DNA of 58,174 nucleotides, taken from positions 1 to 58,174 of the forward strand of contig JAFUZM010000005.1 in the NCBI GenBank assembly GCA_017476605.1, in the 5' to 3' direction. Each line of letters opens with the position of its first letter. Positions within the stretch are counted from its first letter, which is position 1. The notes under the pieces were generated by a model, which saw nothing but the letters and a program-made list of their open reading frames with translations, ran no database searches and was not told the origin of the DNA. Below, one piece after another: positions 7,834 through 18,039 of the stretch. A program made the position numbers and the translations under genes. Source of the stretch: Clostridia bacterium (GTDB taxonomy: Bacteria > Bacillota > Clostridia > Christensenellales > Aristaeellaceae).

Positions 7834-9504
7834 TTATTTTTCCGTTTTCATTCCCATCCAGTTTCCGATGTATCCATGTGTTCCATCGTCCAGTTCGATT
7901 TCATACCATCCGTTTTCTTCAATGTTATACAGGGAATAGACCTTGCCTTTTCCTGCAACGCCGATAATCTCGCCTTCCATATCCGGCTGATTCCGCACAT
8001 TGACATTCGAATCTTTCCGAATGGTGACCGTTCCTATGGCCAGCTTTGCACTACCAAGCTCATCCATAGAAACCGAGCTCTTTACCATTTCTTCATTGAC
8101 ACTAAGCGTCCTGAAATACTCAAGAACCGCATTATCCGACTTACTGTTCCCGGCATATCCATACAGATATCGCATGACTTTCAGGACAGAGGAATCGCGG
8201 GTAAAAATATATCCCCGATGTTCAAGAGAATATGACTTTCCATTTTCATGAAAGATTCCCTCGGACTGAGACGAGAAGTAGATGTATGGCTGCTCCCCAA
8301 CAACACTTTCATCCCGGACAAGAAGAAATGGAATGATTGTAAAATTGGCGTCTTTCTTATTCAGCGAGCCTTCCGTTGTAAAGATATACTCAGGAAGAAC
8401 CCGAACCTCTGCTGCTGGCAGATTTGCCTTTTCACAAAGGAATTCAACATCTTCTACCAAATAGGATAATACTCGTTCGATGGTCGCATCCAGCTCGGTG
8501 TTTCGGGTTGTCTGCACCATTGCCACAGGGAATGAATTGCTGTCGACCTTACCTAAATAGGCTTTTTTATAAATTGTGCCATTTTCCGTTTTACGTTCGC
8601 CTGTCTTTTTCGTGCCACGGCCAATGTCATTGCTTAACGTCGAAATAGCATCATTTATAACTTGAAGTACCTTTTTCCCTTTTTCTGCTGTTGACAAAGA
8701 TCCGCTTTCCTGACGGAGCCTTGTCGCCTCAGAATCGTTAGAACTGCTGCTTGAGGAGGTTATACTGTTTCCCGTGATTTTTCCAACTGTAAATTCCTTT
8801 GAAACCGACATTTTCCCTTGCTTTACCGTCACAACGTAGGTTGTCCCTGGGGTTAGGTTCGAGTATGAGATGCTCTTCCTGGTCGGTTGAATTCCCCCTT
8901 TATGGGAATCAAGGTCCGAATTGCTGGTACTCTGCCAGATACTCCTGCTTTTATTCTTTTCCTTTACCTCAACGGAAACACGTTCAAATCCTGCTTCCTT
9001 AATATCAAATTCGATATAGAAATAGTCACTTGATCCCTTGGGATTCAGTGTTTCTCCATCTGCAAAGCTGACAATTTCGAGCGCTTCGCCTGTGACTAAG
9101 TTTGCCTCTTCCTGACTGATGACATTGAACGAAAGATCTTCATGCTCATTCTCCAATGTCAGTTTGAGCGTATACTCATTTCCTGGTACAAGCGTCTTTG
9201 GAAGAGTAAAGTTCATATAGCCATACCGGCCTGTTCCGGAGCCGATTTTTGCTCCATCCTTGCTAACAACCGTCCATTCCGCTTTTGATGATCTGCTGGT
9301 TGAGCCACTCAATCCGGCATACATTTCCCATTCTCCACCATCGACCATCGCCACTGTAAACGGTCCGTATACATCACTGTATCCTTTTCCGTTGAACATT
9401 TTCCTATATTTTCCTGCATCGACCACAACAGGGCCAAGCTTTGCTACCGCTGCAGAAAAAAGACAGATCAATACGATCCATATTAAAAGCATACGTTTCA
9501 TCAT
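7834..9504 (-). CDS. Secreted protein with C-terminal SH3-like domain
   Basis: The 556-residue product starts with a signal peptide (MMKRMLLIWIVLICLFSAAVA). The first 250 residues look like two beta-sandwich modules (GEWEMYAGLSGSTSRSSKAE; YSNLTPGTTYVVTVKQGKMS), then a Ser-rich linker, then an unrecognised alpha/beta region. The last 65 residues form a bacterial SH3 domain (IRKDSNVNVRNQPDMEGEII, then GWYEIELDDGTHGYIG), a fold that often binds the cell wall. The ATG at 9502-9504 follows AGGAGG. It is the last gene of the same-strand run that contains the T7SS genes and follows another SH3 protein by 59 bases. Its role is unknown; wall attachment or sensing is inferred. Confidence 0.75.
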   Translation of the reverse strand: MMKRMLLIWIVLICLFSAAVAKLGPVVVDAGKYRKMFNGKGYSDVYGPFTVAMVDGGEWEMYAGLSGSTSRSSKAEWTVVSKDGAKIGSGTGRYGYMNFTLPKTLVPGNEYTLKLTLENEHEDLSFNVISQEEANLVTGEALEIVSFADGETLNPKGSSDYFYIEFDIKEAGFERVSVEVKEKNKSRSIWQSTSNSDLDSHKGGIQPTRKSISYSNLTPGTTYVVTVKQGKMSVSKEFTVGKITGNSITSSSSSSNDSEATRLRQESGSLSTAEKGKKVLQVINDAISTLSNDIGRGTKKTGERKTENGTIYKKAYLGKVDSNSFPVAMVQTTRNTELDATIERVLSYLVEDVEFLCEKANLPAAEVRVLPEYIFTTEGSLNKKDANFTIIPFLLVRDESVVGEQPYIYFSSQSEGIFHENGKSYSLEHRGYIFTRDSSVLKVMRYLYGYAGNSKSDNAVLEYFRTLSVNEEMVKSSVSMDELGSAKLAIGTVTIRKDSNVNVRNQPDMEGEIIGVAGKGKVYSLYNIEENGWYEIELDDGTHGYIGNWMGMKTEK

Positions 9505-9563
9505 GCTGCATTCCTCCTGAATATCCTATACGCTGTTTCTAAAGAGAAATCCTTGCTGCCTTC

Positions 9564-11852
9564 TCACAGAAGCTCTGCACTCTTACCGTTGATATATCCT
9601 TCTGTTCCGTCTTCCATTTCAATTTTATACCAGGCAGCCCTGTCCCCTTCATAGATAATATCTATAACGTCATATTCTTCGCCTTTTTCGGCCATTCCTA
9701 ATCTCCGGCTATCAAGGCTGGGTTCTTTTCGAATATTCACTTTATCATTTGAGGTAATCCGAATGGTCTGTACAGTGACATATCCTAATGCTCTTAATGG
9801 ATCTCTGTTCGTCCGTATACTCTCTGTAAATTTCTCATAATCTCCCTCATCGACATCCACCATCAGCTGATTCTGAACAGCATACTGATGCATGAAGCTG
9901 CCTTCCTTGGTATAGATGCGGGCAAGTGGCGTATTCAGGAAACACAATGATCCGATGCTCTTTACCGTATCCGGGACAGAAACGCCGCCAAGTCCGGTTG
10001 ATGCATTAAAAACAGAGCCTCCCAGGATCTCAACGCCTGTTCCCAATGCAGCATACTGAATTTTGCTGTATGAAAATGCCTGTATCTCTATTTCTTTCAC
10101 CGTTCCCGGCACATAAATACTATTTAATGATGAACCATAGAACGCTTGATGTCCAATCCGTTTGAGTCCTTCCGGTAATACAACATTCTTCAATTCGGCC
10201 ATTGCGAATGCGTATCCGCTGATTTCCTCTGTTTCCTTTTCCAGCACATAGCTGCTTTCTTTGACGCCAAGGGGATAGCAGTAGAAAATCGTATGATCCT
10301 TAGAATATAAGTACTTTCTCTTTACCGCAGATAATGTTGGATGATTACTTTGAACAATGAATTCCGACAGTTTTTCACAACCCATAAATACATTCTCAGG
10401 CAGTCTGGTGAGACTATTGGGAATCGTAACGGATTTAATAGAGCTGTATCTAAATCCATCCTCTTCAATCTCCTCAACAGAGTTGCTCAGTGTTACTCTC
10501 TCAAGATTCACCGTTCCCACAAATGCTTTAGCTCCGATGATCACGGTATCCTTTGGGGTTGTATAGTTTTTGCCTTCTTTTCCTGCCGGATAACTGATGA
10601 GGGTTTCCCCATCTGCAGAAAACAATACACCATCTATGGACTGCATCGTTTCGTTTCCGGGCATAACCGTAATCTCAGTCATTGACGTACAATTTGACGT
10701 AAAACAACCGTTTGCCGTTGCATTAGACGGAATCATCAGGCTCAATAACCCCGTGTCACGCAGACAGCCGTTTTGTAAAATTCTCAGATTATCCGTCAAT
10801 GTAATCCGTCTCATATAGCGCGCGTAGGCAAAAGTATCTGCACCAAGCTCACGGAAGGTATCAGGAAGAACAGCTTTTCGAATTGTGCTCTTGAAAAATG
10901 CAGCATCCCCTGTTTTCCTTGTGCCGTTGGGCAGTTCAGCTTCTTTCTCCGGGTGTTTTGACGGATATGCGATCAGGGTTGAAAGGTCCTTCGAATAAAG
11001 AACACCATTGACGCTGGCTAATGTCGGATGATCCTGCGGTACATAAATTGCGGTGAGGCTGTTCCAGGCATAAAACGGGCTCATCGGACATTTTGTAATT
11101 CCATTGGGAATGGTAACCGTACGAACACCAGAGGCTGTATTGAAAAGTTCAAAACTAATGCCCGAAACCGTAAAGCCGTCGACCACCTCAGGCAATTTCA
11201 AGTTTTCGGTATGCTTATAATAATATGTTAGTGTTGCCGTCCCATCTTCACCGACAATATAACTATATTCGGCATTGCGGAATTCATTAGGGCCTGTTTC
11301 AACAAGTTCTGCCTGATCGCCCGTTCCTGTATCGTCCGAGTCCCCTGATGCCTCTTTCTTCATCTCTTCCTCATAAAGATTCAGTTCATCCGGCTGCAGA
11401 TCCTCAAGAAGAGCCAGATGCAGGGGATCCAGTGCATATTCAGAAATCGTTCCATTATACACCCAGAATGCGACCGAATCACTGTATATCCCGCTTTGTA
11501 CATCAAGTACATATTCCGGTTCTATATCCAGTTTATCCGCGGGAATTTCTGCGTAAAAATATCCGTTTCCCTCTGATATGGTATCCTCCTGCCAGATCGT
11601 TTGCTTTCCGAGAGAAACCTTCACGGAAACCGTACTATCTCCCGGTGCAAGTCCAATGACCTGATATACCTTGCGACCATCCACTTCATTATATGGCAGG
11701 AATTTTCTCTCTGCAGGGCTGTAAATATAGACGCCCTCTGGAAGTTCGTCATCCTCAAGCACATTTCGGCCAGCGCTTGACTCTGCAATGCCTGATGCCA
11801 GCAAAGCCAGCAGCAGGATCCAAACACAAGCCATTTTCATCAAGATTTTCAT
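9564..11852 (-). CDS. Secreted BspA-like leucine-rich repeat protein with SH3-like domain
   Basis: The 762-residue product has a signal peptide (MKILMKMACVWILLLALLASGIAESSA), a beta-sandwich-like N-terminal module, and from about residue 190 to 680 a series of BspA-type (LRR_5) repeats, for example VSGISFELFNTASGVRTVTI, TRKTGDAAFFKSTIRKAVLP and LKRIGHQAFYGSSLNSIYVP. It ends with an SH3 domain (ITSNDKVNIRKEPSLDSRRL; WYKIEMEDGTEGYING). BspA repeats usually mediate binding to proteins or surfaces. The start follows a GGGAG site. It shares its LRR and SH3 modules with the kinase encoded at 13953-17156, so it could be a soluble or wall-bound partner of that receptor. That link is inference. Confidence 0.85.
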   Translation of the reverse strand: MKILMKMACVWILLLALLASGIAESSAGRNVLEDDELPEGVYIYSPAERKFLPYNEVDGRKVYQVIGLAPGDSTVSVKVSLGKQTIWQEDTISEGNGYFYAEIPADKLDIEPEYVLDVQSGIYSDSVAFWVYNGTISEYALDPLHLALLEDLQPDELNLYEEEMKKEASGDSDDTGTGDQAELVETGPNEFRNAEYSYIVGEDGTATLTYYYKHTENLKLPEVVDGFTVSGISFELFNTASGVRTVTIPNGITKCPMSPFYAWNSLTAIYVPQDHPTLASVNGVLYSKDLSTLIAYPSKHPEKEAELPNGTRKTGDAAFFKSTIRKAVLPDTFRELGADTFAYARYMRRITLTDNLRILQNGCLRDTGLLSLMIPSNATANGCFTSNCTSMTEITVMPGNETMQSIDGVLFSADGETLISYPAGKEGKNYTTPKDTVIIGAKAFVGTVNLERVTLSNSVEEIEEDGFRYSSIKSVTIPNSLTRLPENVFMGCEKLSEFIVQSNHPTLSAVKRKYLYSKDHTIFYCYPLGVKESSYVLEKETEEISGYAFAMAELKNVVLPEGLKRIGHQAFYGSSLNSIYVPGTVKEIEIQAFSYSKIQYAALGTGVEILGGSVFNASTGLGGVSVPDTVKSIGSLCFLNTPLARIYTKEGSFMHQYAVQNQLMVDVDEGDYEKFTESIRTNRDPLRALGYVTVQTIRITSNDKVNIRKEPSLDSRRLGMAEKGEEYDVIDIIYEGDRAAWYKIEMEDGTEGYINGKSAELL

Positions 11853-11888
11853 ACATTTGCTCCCTTCAATTTCTCTACCATCACTGCA

Positions 11889-13916
11889 TCAGTACGTAAA
11901 AAGAAACCCTAATGCAGGTGCATACAGATTTATCCACACCACAGGGCGTACACCTATGGTTCCGGCACTTCCATTACTCCATCCAATGCCTCCGTCTCTG
12001 TTTACCACCATAAAGGCATCCGAATCCTCCGCAGCTGACGTTCTCAGCCACCAGCTGCAGTTTCCGGACGAGCTGGTACGTATTCCCTCTGCCAGTGCCT
12101 GCTGCATCGGGCGTACCATTCGATCTTCCTTTGTATAATAGAGCTCTCTTGCTTCATCTCCGCTCAGCACATAGAAAATGTCTTTCGTATCCGGACCACT
12201 TGCTGCCTCATATACAGAGTCTGGAGCGTTTGTGATCTCAGAAAGAACAAATATGCTGCGTTCTGTTTCCGTGAAGCACTCCTGAAGGAAAACACCATTC
12301 AGCCAGACTCTCAGAGATGAATTCGACCAATTCTGCCCGCCCATGCTTCTTGCAGAAACGACCTGGTTACTGATCAGAAGAGCACGTCCGTTCTCGCTTC
12401 TCAGTACAGTCCAGGTAATCGGCGTTCCATTCATGTTTCCAAGCGTGATCTCTTCCCCTTCATAAATAACAACCGGAATCGGTGATGGGGTTGGAACCGG
12501 TGATGGAGTTGGCGTCGGAGTCGGCGTTGGCGTCGGTGTCGGCGTTGGCGTCGGTGTTGGCGTCGGAGTCGGTGTTGGCGTCGGCGTCGGTGTTGGCGTC
12601 GGCGTCGGTGTCGGCGTTGGCATCGGTGTTGGCGTCGGTGTTGGTGTCGGCGTTGGCGTCGGCGTTGGCGTCGGTGTAAACGTCGGTTCTGGCGTCGGCG
12701 TAAACGTTGGTTCTGGCGTTGGCTCCGGCGTCGGCGTAAACGTTGGTTCTGGTGTTGGCTCCGGTGTTGGTGTAAACGTTGGTTCTGGCGTTGGCTCCGG
12801 TGTCAGCGTAACCGTTGGTTCTGGTGTTGCTTCTGGTATTGGCATCGGAGATATATAGGGAACAGGTGTTCCTCCCCTATTTCCATTTGACTGCCGCATT
12901 CCGTACAATAAAACCCCCGCCACAACAGCTAGCAAGGCCACTACCGGAACAATGATCCATTTCTTTTTCGCACTGTTATTGGTCTTTGGCAATGACACAT
13001 CTTCTGTTAAAAGCTGATCAATCATTGACTGAACCGTTGGCCACCGCTCTTCGATATGGATGGAAAGCCCTTTTTCAAGTACTTTCTCAACATTTTTTGA
13101 GATAGAAATGCCACGTTCAGACGGCAATACAAGTTTTGTTCCCTGAACACGCTGTATTGCTGTCGGCGGAGCTTCCCCCGTCAGACAGGCATAGATTGTT
13201 GCACAAACGGCGTAAATATCCGATCTCGGCTCAACGGCACCATTGCTTCTAAGCTGTTCAAGAGGCGTATATCCGCTTTTTAGTACAGCGTTTGATCGCG
13301 CCTCTTCGGTTCCCATCTTTGGGGGCTGAGAAGTTGAGGCAATTGTTTCCTCTCCCTCTTCCTGATTATGAACAGCGGAACCAAAATCAAACAGCACCAG
13401 GGATTTATCGGACAGCTGCATGATATTGTCCGGACTGATATCACGATGGACCAGCCCTTTCTTATGGACCTCGTCCAGGCTATGGAGCAACGGAATCATT
13501 GATTCCTTCAGCTCATCCCATGAATAGACGCCCACTGTTTTAATATGGTCACGCAGTGTCTGTCCTTCAAGGAAATCCATAACGATATAGGCAGTGCCAT
13601 TTTCCTCGAAGTAATCCAGCACCTCAACAATTCCCGGAATCTTTCTGCACTCAAACAGCGTCCTAGCTTCAGTTAAAAAATCGCGGACCCCTTTTGCAAA
13701 TTCCTTTGCATTTGCAGGAAGCACTTCCAGGCCATTTTCACTGCGCACGGCGGAACCGAATGGGAAAAATTCCTTAATCGCAACTTTTCTTAAAAACCGT
13801 TCGTCCTCCGCCTCATAAGTCATTCCAAAACCGCCTTCACCCAGCAGTCTTTTTATTCGGTAATGCTTATTGAGCAGCACGTCTTCACTGAGATAATAAG
13901 AACTCGCTTCCAGCAT
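11889..13916 (-). CDS. Transmembrane Ser/Thr protein kinase with TP-rich stalk and DUF6273-like domain
   Basis: The 675-residue protein has an N-terminal kinase domain with every key motif: glycine loop [23 protein letters not shown] lysine, catalytic [17 protein letters not shown], and [12 protein letters not shown] membrane helix ([20 protein letters not shown], about residues 318-338) separates the cytoplasmic kinase from an outer part made of a Pro-Thr-Glu then Thr-Pro repeat stalk (about residues 355-485). The C-terminal region ([50 protein letters not shown]) resembles DUF6273, a fold of unknown function. The start follows a GGGGGA site. It is the second of two adjacent kinase genes in the T7SS cluster; the outer domain probably senses an envelope signal and controls phosphorylation of FHA partners inside. 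Function is inferred. Confidence 0.9.
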   Translation of the reverse strand: MLEASSYYLSEDVLLNKHYRIKRLLGEGGFGMTYEAEDERFLRKVAIKEFFPFGSAVRSENGLEVLPANAKEFAKGVRDFLTEARTLFECRKIPGIVEVLDYFEENGTAYIVMDFLEGQTLRDHIKTVGVYSWDELKESMIPLLHSLDEVHKKGLVHRDISPDNIMQLSDKSLVLFDFGSAVHNQEEGEETIASTSQPPKMGTEEARSNAVLKSGYTPLEQLRSNGAVEPRSDIYAVCATIYACLTGEAPPTAIQRVQGTKLVLPSERGISISKNVEKVLEKGLSIHIEERWPTVQSMIDQLLTEDVSLPKTNNSAKKKWIIVPVVALLAVVAGVLLYGMRQSNGNRGGTPVPYISPMPIPEATPEPTVTLTPEPTPEPTFTPTPEPTPEPTFTPTPEPTPEPTFTPTPEPTFTPTPTPTPTPTPTPTPTPMPTPTPTPTPTPTPTPTPTPTPTPTPTPTPTPTPTPTPTPSPVPTPSPIPVVIYEGEEITLGNMNGTPITWTVLRSENGRALLISNQVVSARSMGGQNWSNSSLRVWLNGVFLQECFTETERSIFVLSEITNAPDSVYEAASGPDTKDIFYVLSGDEARELYYTKEDRMVRPMQQALAEGIRTSSSGNCSWWLRTSAAEDSDAFMVVNRDGGIGWSNGSAGTIGVRPVVWINLYAPALGFLFTY
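12480..12840 (-). repeat. Hexanucleotide-type repeats coding for a Pro-Thr stalk
   Basis: GGYGTC-like units (plus strand) recur here and encode alternating Thr-Pro and TPEPT segments of the kinase at 11889-13916. Unit length is a multiple of three, so copy-number change would lengthen or shorten the stalk without a frameshift. Confidence 0.85.
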
Positions 13917-13952
13917 TCTCTCTTATCCCCCTTCAGGTATCCTCAGGATGCC

Positions 13953-16900
13953 CTACTTACTGTCCTTTTTATATGTGACCGGTATTCCTTCTTCTTTTGC
14001 GTAGCTGATCATGTAACTATTGGATTCATCTAAAACGAATTTGACAGAATTACTCTTGATAAATGCATCCTGGTCCACATCCGTAAGACTCATGGGCAAT
14101 GTTGCATTCTTCAGTTCCTTACATGCTGAGAAGCAACCGGCATCCAAAACTTCGGTTCCTTCATTGATCACCAGCTTGGTCAGCCCATTGCAGGCATAGA
14201 ATGCATCTTTTCCAATTTCAATGACGTTTCCGGGAATCTCAAGAGATACAAGCTTGGTGCACTGATAGAAGGCTTCTCCCGGAATTCGAGTCAGTCCACT
14301 GCCAAAGACAATGGAAGCTATGTTTTTACAATTATAAAATACACCGCTTCCCATACGCTCAAGACTGTCCGGGAATTCAATCTTTTGCAGTGCCTGACAA
14401 TTATAAAATGCATATTCCCCGATCATCTTAAGTCTGGATGGGAAAGCAATCTTCCTGATTTTTCGGCACTCATAGAAGGTTTTCGGTGCAATCTGTGTCA
14501 TCGCCTCGGGGAGATTGATGGATGTCAGGTTTGAACATCCGCTGAATGCCTCGCTTCCGATTCCCTCTATGCTCTCCGGCAGTTTTACTGTCGACAAATT
14601 GGTGCATCCGGTAAACATCTGATTCGGCAGACGGGTCATAGAAGCAGGGAGTTCTATCTCAGAGATGCGCTTGCAATAGGCAAATGCCGCTTCCCCAACT
14701 TCTTTTAACGTAGACGGAAGCTTTACCGTGTTCAGGACATCACAGTTTGCAAAAGCACCCATCTCAATGGTTTCAAGTCCCTCCGCAAACGTCACACGCC
14801 GCAGCAAAGAACATCCTGCAAACGCATACTGTCCAATATATCTGAGCGAGGTCGGAAGTGTAACAGAGGTAATCTTCCGGTTCATCCGGAATGCTTCCGC
14901 CGCAATTCCTACGACAGGGGATCCATCTATTTCCGCAGGAATTTCAACCTTTTCAACATCTTTTTCAAGACCAATGATCTTTATATTTCCCTGCCCATCC
15001 GGACTATATTTAAGATATCCCTCTGTTAAAACCGGAACCGGTGTTGGTGTCGGGGTTTTAACGGGACGAAGTGTTGCGGTTGGTACCGGAGTAGGCTGAT
15101 CCTGTTCAAGCCAAATCAGATCCGACTGTGGCAAGAATCCCTTATAATCCTCTCCTCTGCCTTCGACGTAATACCACCATGTGTTTTCATCTGTATTTTC
15201 CACTCGGTTCAGAATTTCGAGCAATGTTCCGCGATTCGGAATCAATGTCTGAATCAAGCCATCTTTCCGCGGTTCAGTCCTCAAGATGACATTATCCACG
15301 CTTGTCCGTACAAATCCCCAGATAGGTTCTGGTGTTGGAGTAGGCGTCGGTGTCGGCGTTGGTGTCGGCGTCGGTGTCGGCGTCGGTGTCGGCGTCGGTG
15401 TCGGCGTCGGTGTCGGCGTCGGTGTCGGCGTCGGTGTCGGCGTCGGTGTCGGCGTTGGTGTCGGTGTCGGCGTTGGCGTCGGCGTCGGTGTCGGCGTTGG
15501 CGTCGGTGTTGGTGTCGGCGTCGGTGTTGGGGTAGGCGTCGGTGTTGGGGTAGGTGTCGGTGTCGGCGTTGGCGTCGGTGTCGGTATCGGTGTTGGTGTC
15601 AGCGTCGGCGTTGATGTCGGCGTAAATGTTGGTCCTGGCGTTGATTCCAGTCTCGGAGTCGGCGTAAACGTTGGTTCTGGCGTTGACATCGGTGTTGATG
15701 TTGGGGACAAAGCCGCTGCCAATGTCGATGTCGGTATTGGCGATTGGGTCGGTGTAAAGGTCGATGCCGGTGTTGGCGTTGGCGTAAAGGTTGGCATCGG
15801 TGTAGATGTCACTTCCGGCGTAAAGGTCAATTGGGGCGTATATGTCACCTGCGGCATAGGCCCTGTGGTTTGCAAAGCTACATCCTTTGCTGGCTCTTCT
15901 TTGATTAAATCTGAACCCGTCACCAGCTCATCACTTGCCTTTTTCTCGTCACCGGATGGTAATCCGGCACTTGATGTCGGTTCTAAAGTAATGCCGGCTT
16001 CCGTTGTCTTCGTGGCTTCCGGTGACGCAGTGGGCAACGGTTTTTCTGTTTCCTCTGGTATCAAAGTCTTCTCCGGCTGTGGGGTACTCGTCTCTTCTAC
16101 CACCGTTGTTCTCTCTGGCTTACTTGTTGGCATTGGAACAGGCAGTTCTGGCTTTTTGATGACGGTTTGATAAAGAATGAAACCAACTAGCCCGGCAAGC
16201 AAAATGGCCACAATGGCAATCACAGGACCAAGGGACTTTTTATCTGCCCGTTTTTTCGGTTTTGTTTCCGCTTCCTTGAGCGCATTTTCAAGCGCATTCG
16301 CCAGTTCATCTGCGCTCTTCCATCTATCTTCAATATCAATACTCAGACCTTTCAGAATCACTTTCTCAAGTGCTTCCGGAAACTCGGGATCCTGTGTACT
16401 CAGCGGTACCAGATTGTCCTGAATCAGACGGTCTGTGGAATGTGGCGGAACCTTCCCGCAAAAGCAGGCATATAACGTAGCAGAGAATGCATAGGTATCC
16501 GTCCATGGGCCCTGATTGCCATGCTCATCATACTGCTCAATTGGCGCAAATCCGTGTTTTAATACAACCGTTCTTGTTCTAACATCAAATGGAAGAATCG
16601 TCCGTGATGCACCAAAGTCATACAGTTTCAATGATCCATCCGGCATCAGCATGATGTTGTCCGGGCTGATATCACGATGAACAAGGTTCATCTTATGCAT
16701 CTCAGACAATCCTCTCAAAAGAGGAATGCATTTGGGGACCAGGTCTTTCCAGTCAAGATGCCCGTTTCTCTTGATGAGTTCCTTCAGCGTAACACCATCC
16801 AGGAACTCCATGACAATGTAGGCTGTATCATTTGCTTCAAAGTAGTTATGAACCTCAACGACTCCCGGGACGTTTTTGCAGCGTTCCATTGTCCGGGCTT

Positions 16901-17156
16901 CTTCAAGATACCGATCCTTCCATTCTGTAAAGAGTCTCGAATCCCGGCCGCCTGACAGCTTTACAAGTGAGGATACCGTGACATCACGGGTGGCAAACTG
17001 CATAGGAAAGAACTCTTTCAGGCATACCTGTACCTGAAAGACAGTATCCCACGCCTTATATGTAATTCCAAAACCACCGCTGCCTAAATACTGATCGATT
17101 CGATACCGATCCTGCACCAGTGTTCCAATAGGCAGGATATAATTCTTTCCATCCAT
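13953..17156 (-). CDS. Transmembrane Ser/Thr kinase with TP stalk, SH3 and BspA-like LRR sensor
   Basis: The 1067-residue protein starts with a complete kinase domain ([64 protein letters not shown]). A membrane helix ([20 protein letters not shown]) lies near residues 305-325. Outside follow a Ser/Thr/Pro/Glu-rich region, a long run of some forty TP dipeptides (about residues 508-608), an SH3-like domain ([40 protein letters not shown]), a second TP linker, and about ten BspA-type LRRs to the C-terminus ([20 protein letters not shown] and similar). The architecture is that of a receptor kinase with wall-binding and protein-binding modules on an extended stalk. It precedes the second kinase gene by 36 bases. 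Likely targets are the FHA and T7SS proteins of the same cluster; this is inferred from context. Confidence 0.9.
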   Translation of the reverse strand: MDGKNYILPIGTLVQDRYRIDQYLGSGGFGITYKAWDTVFQVQVCLKEFFPMQFATRDVTVSSLVKLSGGRDSRLFTEWKDRYLEEARTMERCKNVPGVVEVHNYFEANDTAYIVMEFLDGVTLKELIKRNGHLDWKDLVPKCIPLLRGLSEMHKMNLVHRDISPDNIMLMPDGSLKLYDFGASRTILPFDVRTRTVVLKHGFAPIEQYDEHGNQGPWTDTYAFSATLYACFCGKVPPHSTDRLIQDNLVPLSTQDPEFPEALEKVILKGLSIDIEDRWKSADELANALENALKEAETKPKKRADKKSLGPVIAIVAILLAGLVGFILYQTVIKKPELPVPMPTSKPERTTVVEETSTPQPEKTLIPEETEKPLPTASPEATKTTEAGITLEPTSSAGLPSGDEKKASDELVTGSDLIKEEPAKDVALQTTGPMPQVTYTPQLTFTPEVTSTPMPTFTPTPTPASTFTPTQSPIPTSTLAAALSPTSTPMSTPEPTFTPTPRLESTPGPTFTPTSTPTLTPTPIPTPTPTPTPTPTPTPTPTPTPTPTPTPTPTPTPTPTPTPTPTPTPTPTPTPTPTPTPTPTPTPTPTPTPTPTPTPTPTPTPTPTPEPIWGFVRTSVDNVILRTEPRKDGLIQTLIPNRGTLLEILNRVENTDENTWWYYVEGRGEDYKGFLPQSDLIWLEQDQPTPVPTATLRPVKTPTPTPVPVLTEGYLKYSPDGQGNIKIIGLEKDVEKVEIPAEIDGSPVVGIAAEAFRMNRKITSVTLPTSLRYIGQYAFAGCSLLRRVTFAEGLETIEMGAFANCDVLNTVKLPSTLKEVGEAAFAYCKRISEIELPASMTRLPNQMFTGCTNLSTVKLPESIEGIGSEAFSGCSNLTSINLPEAMTQIAPKTFYECRKIRKIAFPSRLKMIGEYAFYNCQALQKIEFPDSLERMGSGVFYNCKNIASIVFGSGLTRIPGEAFYQCTKLVSLEIPGNVIEIGKDAFYACNGLTKLVINEGTEVLDAGCFSACKELKNATLPMSLTDVDQDAFIKSNSVKFVLDESNSYMISYAKEEGIPVTYKKDSK
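15325..15620 (-). repeat. Long (GGCGTC/GGTGTC)n tandem repeat coding poly-TP
   Basis: The plus strand shows nearly unbroken GGYGTC hexamers over almost 300 bases, encoding the TP run of the large kinase. The pattern continues less regularly to about 15800. Its opposite strand gives long open Gly-Val frames that are artefacts. In-frame length variation by slippage is expected. Confidence 0.9.
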
Positions 17157-17185
17157 AGTTAAGTCCCTATGCTTTCATCTTGTTT

Positions 17186-17434
17186 TTAAGAGTTCGTTGG
17201 TGCGGAGTGTTCGCCAGGTCTCCGACAGCCATATCCATCCCCATTTCGCAGTTTCCCAACACACGCTAAAACGAACAGGCCATATTCGGAGGAAGCAGTC
17301 CCTTCGAATACATTCTGATCTTGGATTGCCTCATTCACTAATTTCCTCAGCGATGCCAGCAATTCAGGATCTGCAGTACTTTCCATATTCTCTAGATAGA
17401 GAACATCACCTTCCTGAATCATGTGCTCTGTCAC
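17186..17434 (-). CDS. Small unrecognised protein, possibly the 3' half of a frameshifted gene
   Basis: A GTG at 17432-17434 overlaps the TGA stop of the preceding small gene as GTGA and opens an 82-codon frame. The product (EGDVLYLENMESTADPELLA; LVNEAIQDQNVFEGTASSEY) matches no family I know; the C-terminus RRPGEHSAPTNS looks like random sequence. It may be translated by coupling from the gene before it. Alternatively, the two small frames are one secreted protein split by a frameshift. It ends 30 bases before the large kinase gene. Confidence 0.4.
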   Translation of the reverse strand: MTEHMIQEGDVLYLENMESTADPELLASLRKLVNEAIQDQNVFEGTASSEYGLFVLACVGKLRNGDGYGCRRPGEHSAPTNS

Positions 17435-17622
17435 TTTTTCGATAGACAGTCTTCTCTCCGTAAAACCTTATTCAAGTTCTCCTCGCGAAGGCTCTGTCCC
17501 GTCATTTTCCCGACTTTCTGATCCGCGATCCTCGGAGCATTTGTGTTCTCCGTGATTCCCGTTTGACAGAGGAATATTATGAAAAAAAGCACAAGAAGAA
17601 ATCTTTTAACTTTCTTTCCCAT
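17431..17622 (-). CDS. Short secreted peptide or 5' half of a frameshifted gene
   Basis: The 63-residue product starts with Lys/Arg-rich residues and a hydrophobic helix (FLLVLFFIIFLCQTGITE), a typical signal peptide, leaving a mature part of only about 35 charged residues. Such a short mature peptide could be a genuine secreted signal, but the immediate GTGA overlap with the next frame also fits a frameshift. I do not recognise a family. It lies between the DUF4176 gene and the kinase genes on the same strand. Confidence 0.4.
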   Translation of the reverse strand: MGKKVKRFLLVLFFIIFLCQTGITENTNAPRIADQKVGKMTGQSLREENLNKVLRREDCLSKK

Positions 17623-17715
17623 GTCCAGAAATCCTCAATATAAAGAAAGTAGAGGTAATGTCTTTTCAAAATCCTCTACTTTTTAAATTTGATACCTTAT
17701 TATGTTTCCAAACGG

Positions 17716-18021
17716 TTATTGAGCATTTGCAATTGTTTCTTCCGTCTTATCCACTAGCCGTTGAACAACTTCGATCATCTTTTCTCTTTCCTCATTTGAA
17801 TAACCTTCAAAGGAAATCTCAGCAATGTTTTCATGGTTGAACACCATTGCTGATTCCTGCCCAATATATCCTTCAGGATATGGAACACCTATATAATCGT
17901 ACCCTATATCCTCTCCGGATTCTAGATGCTTTATTGGCATCAGGCCGATTATTAGTATCTTTTTACGAGCATCGTTCAACAGAACAACGCTTCCAATGGG
18001 CAACAATTCACTAAACTTCAT
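17716..18021 (-). CDS. DUF4176 family protein
   Basis: The N-terminal half (LLPIGSVVLLNDARKKILII, then GYDYIGVPYPEGYIG) is characteristic of DUF4176, a small cytoplasmic family commonly encoded next to T7SS substrates of the LXG type. The C-terminal half is helical. The ATG at 18019-18021 follows AAGGAGAG. It lies 18 bases downstream of the probable effector gene. A role as effector partner, chaperone or immunity-associated protein is possible, but no function is established for the family. Confidence 0.75.
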   Translation of the reverse strand: MKFSELLPIGSVVLLNDARKKILIIGLMPIKHLESGEDIGYDYIGVPYPEGYIGQESAMVFNHENIAEISFEGYSNEEREKMIEVVQRLVDKTEETIANAQ

Positions 18022-18039
18022 AATTTTCTCTCCTTATCT

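Noticed and set aside
15286-16170. Long plus-strand frame of Gly-Val repeats
   Set aside because: It is the antisense of the TP-coding hexanucleotide repeats in the kinase gene; it has no ribosome binding site and no family similarity.
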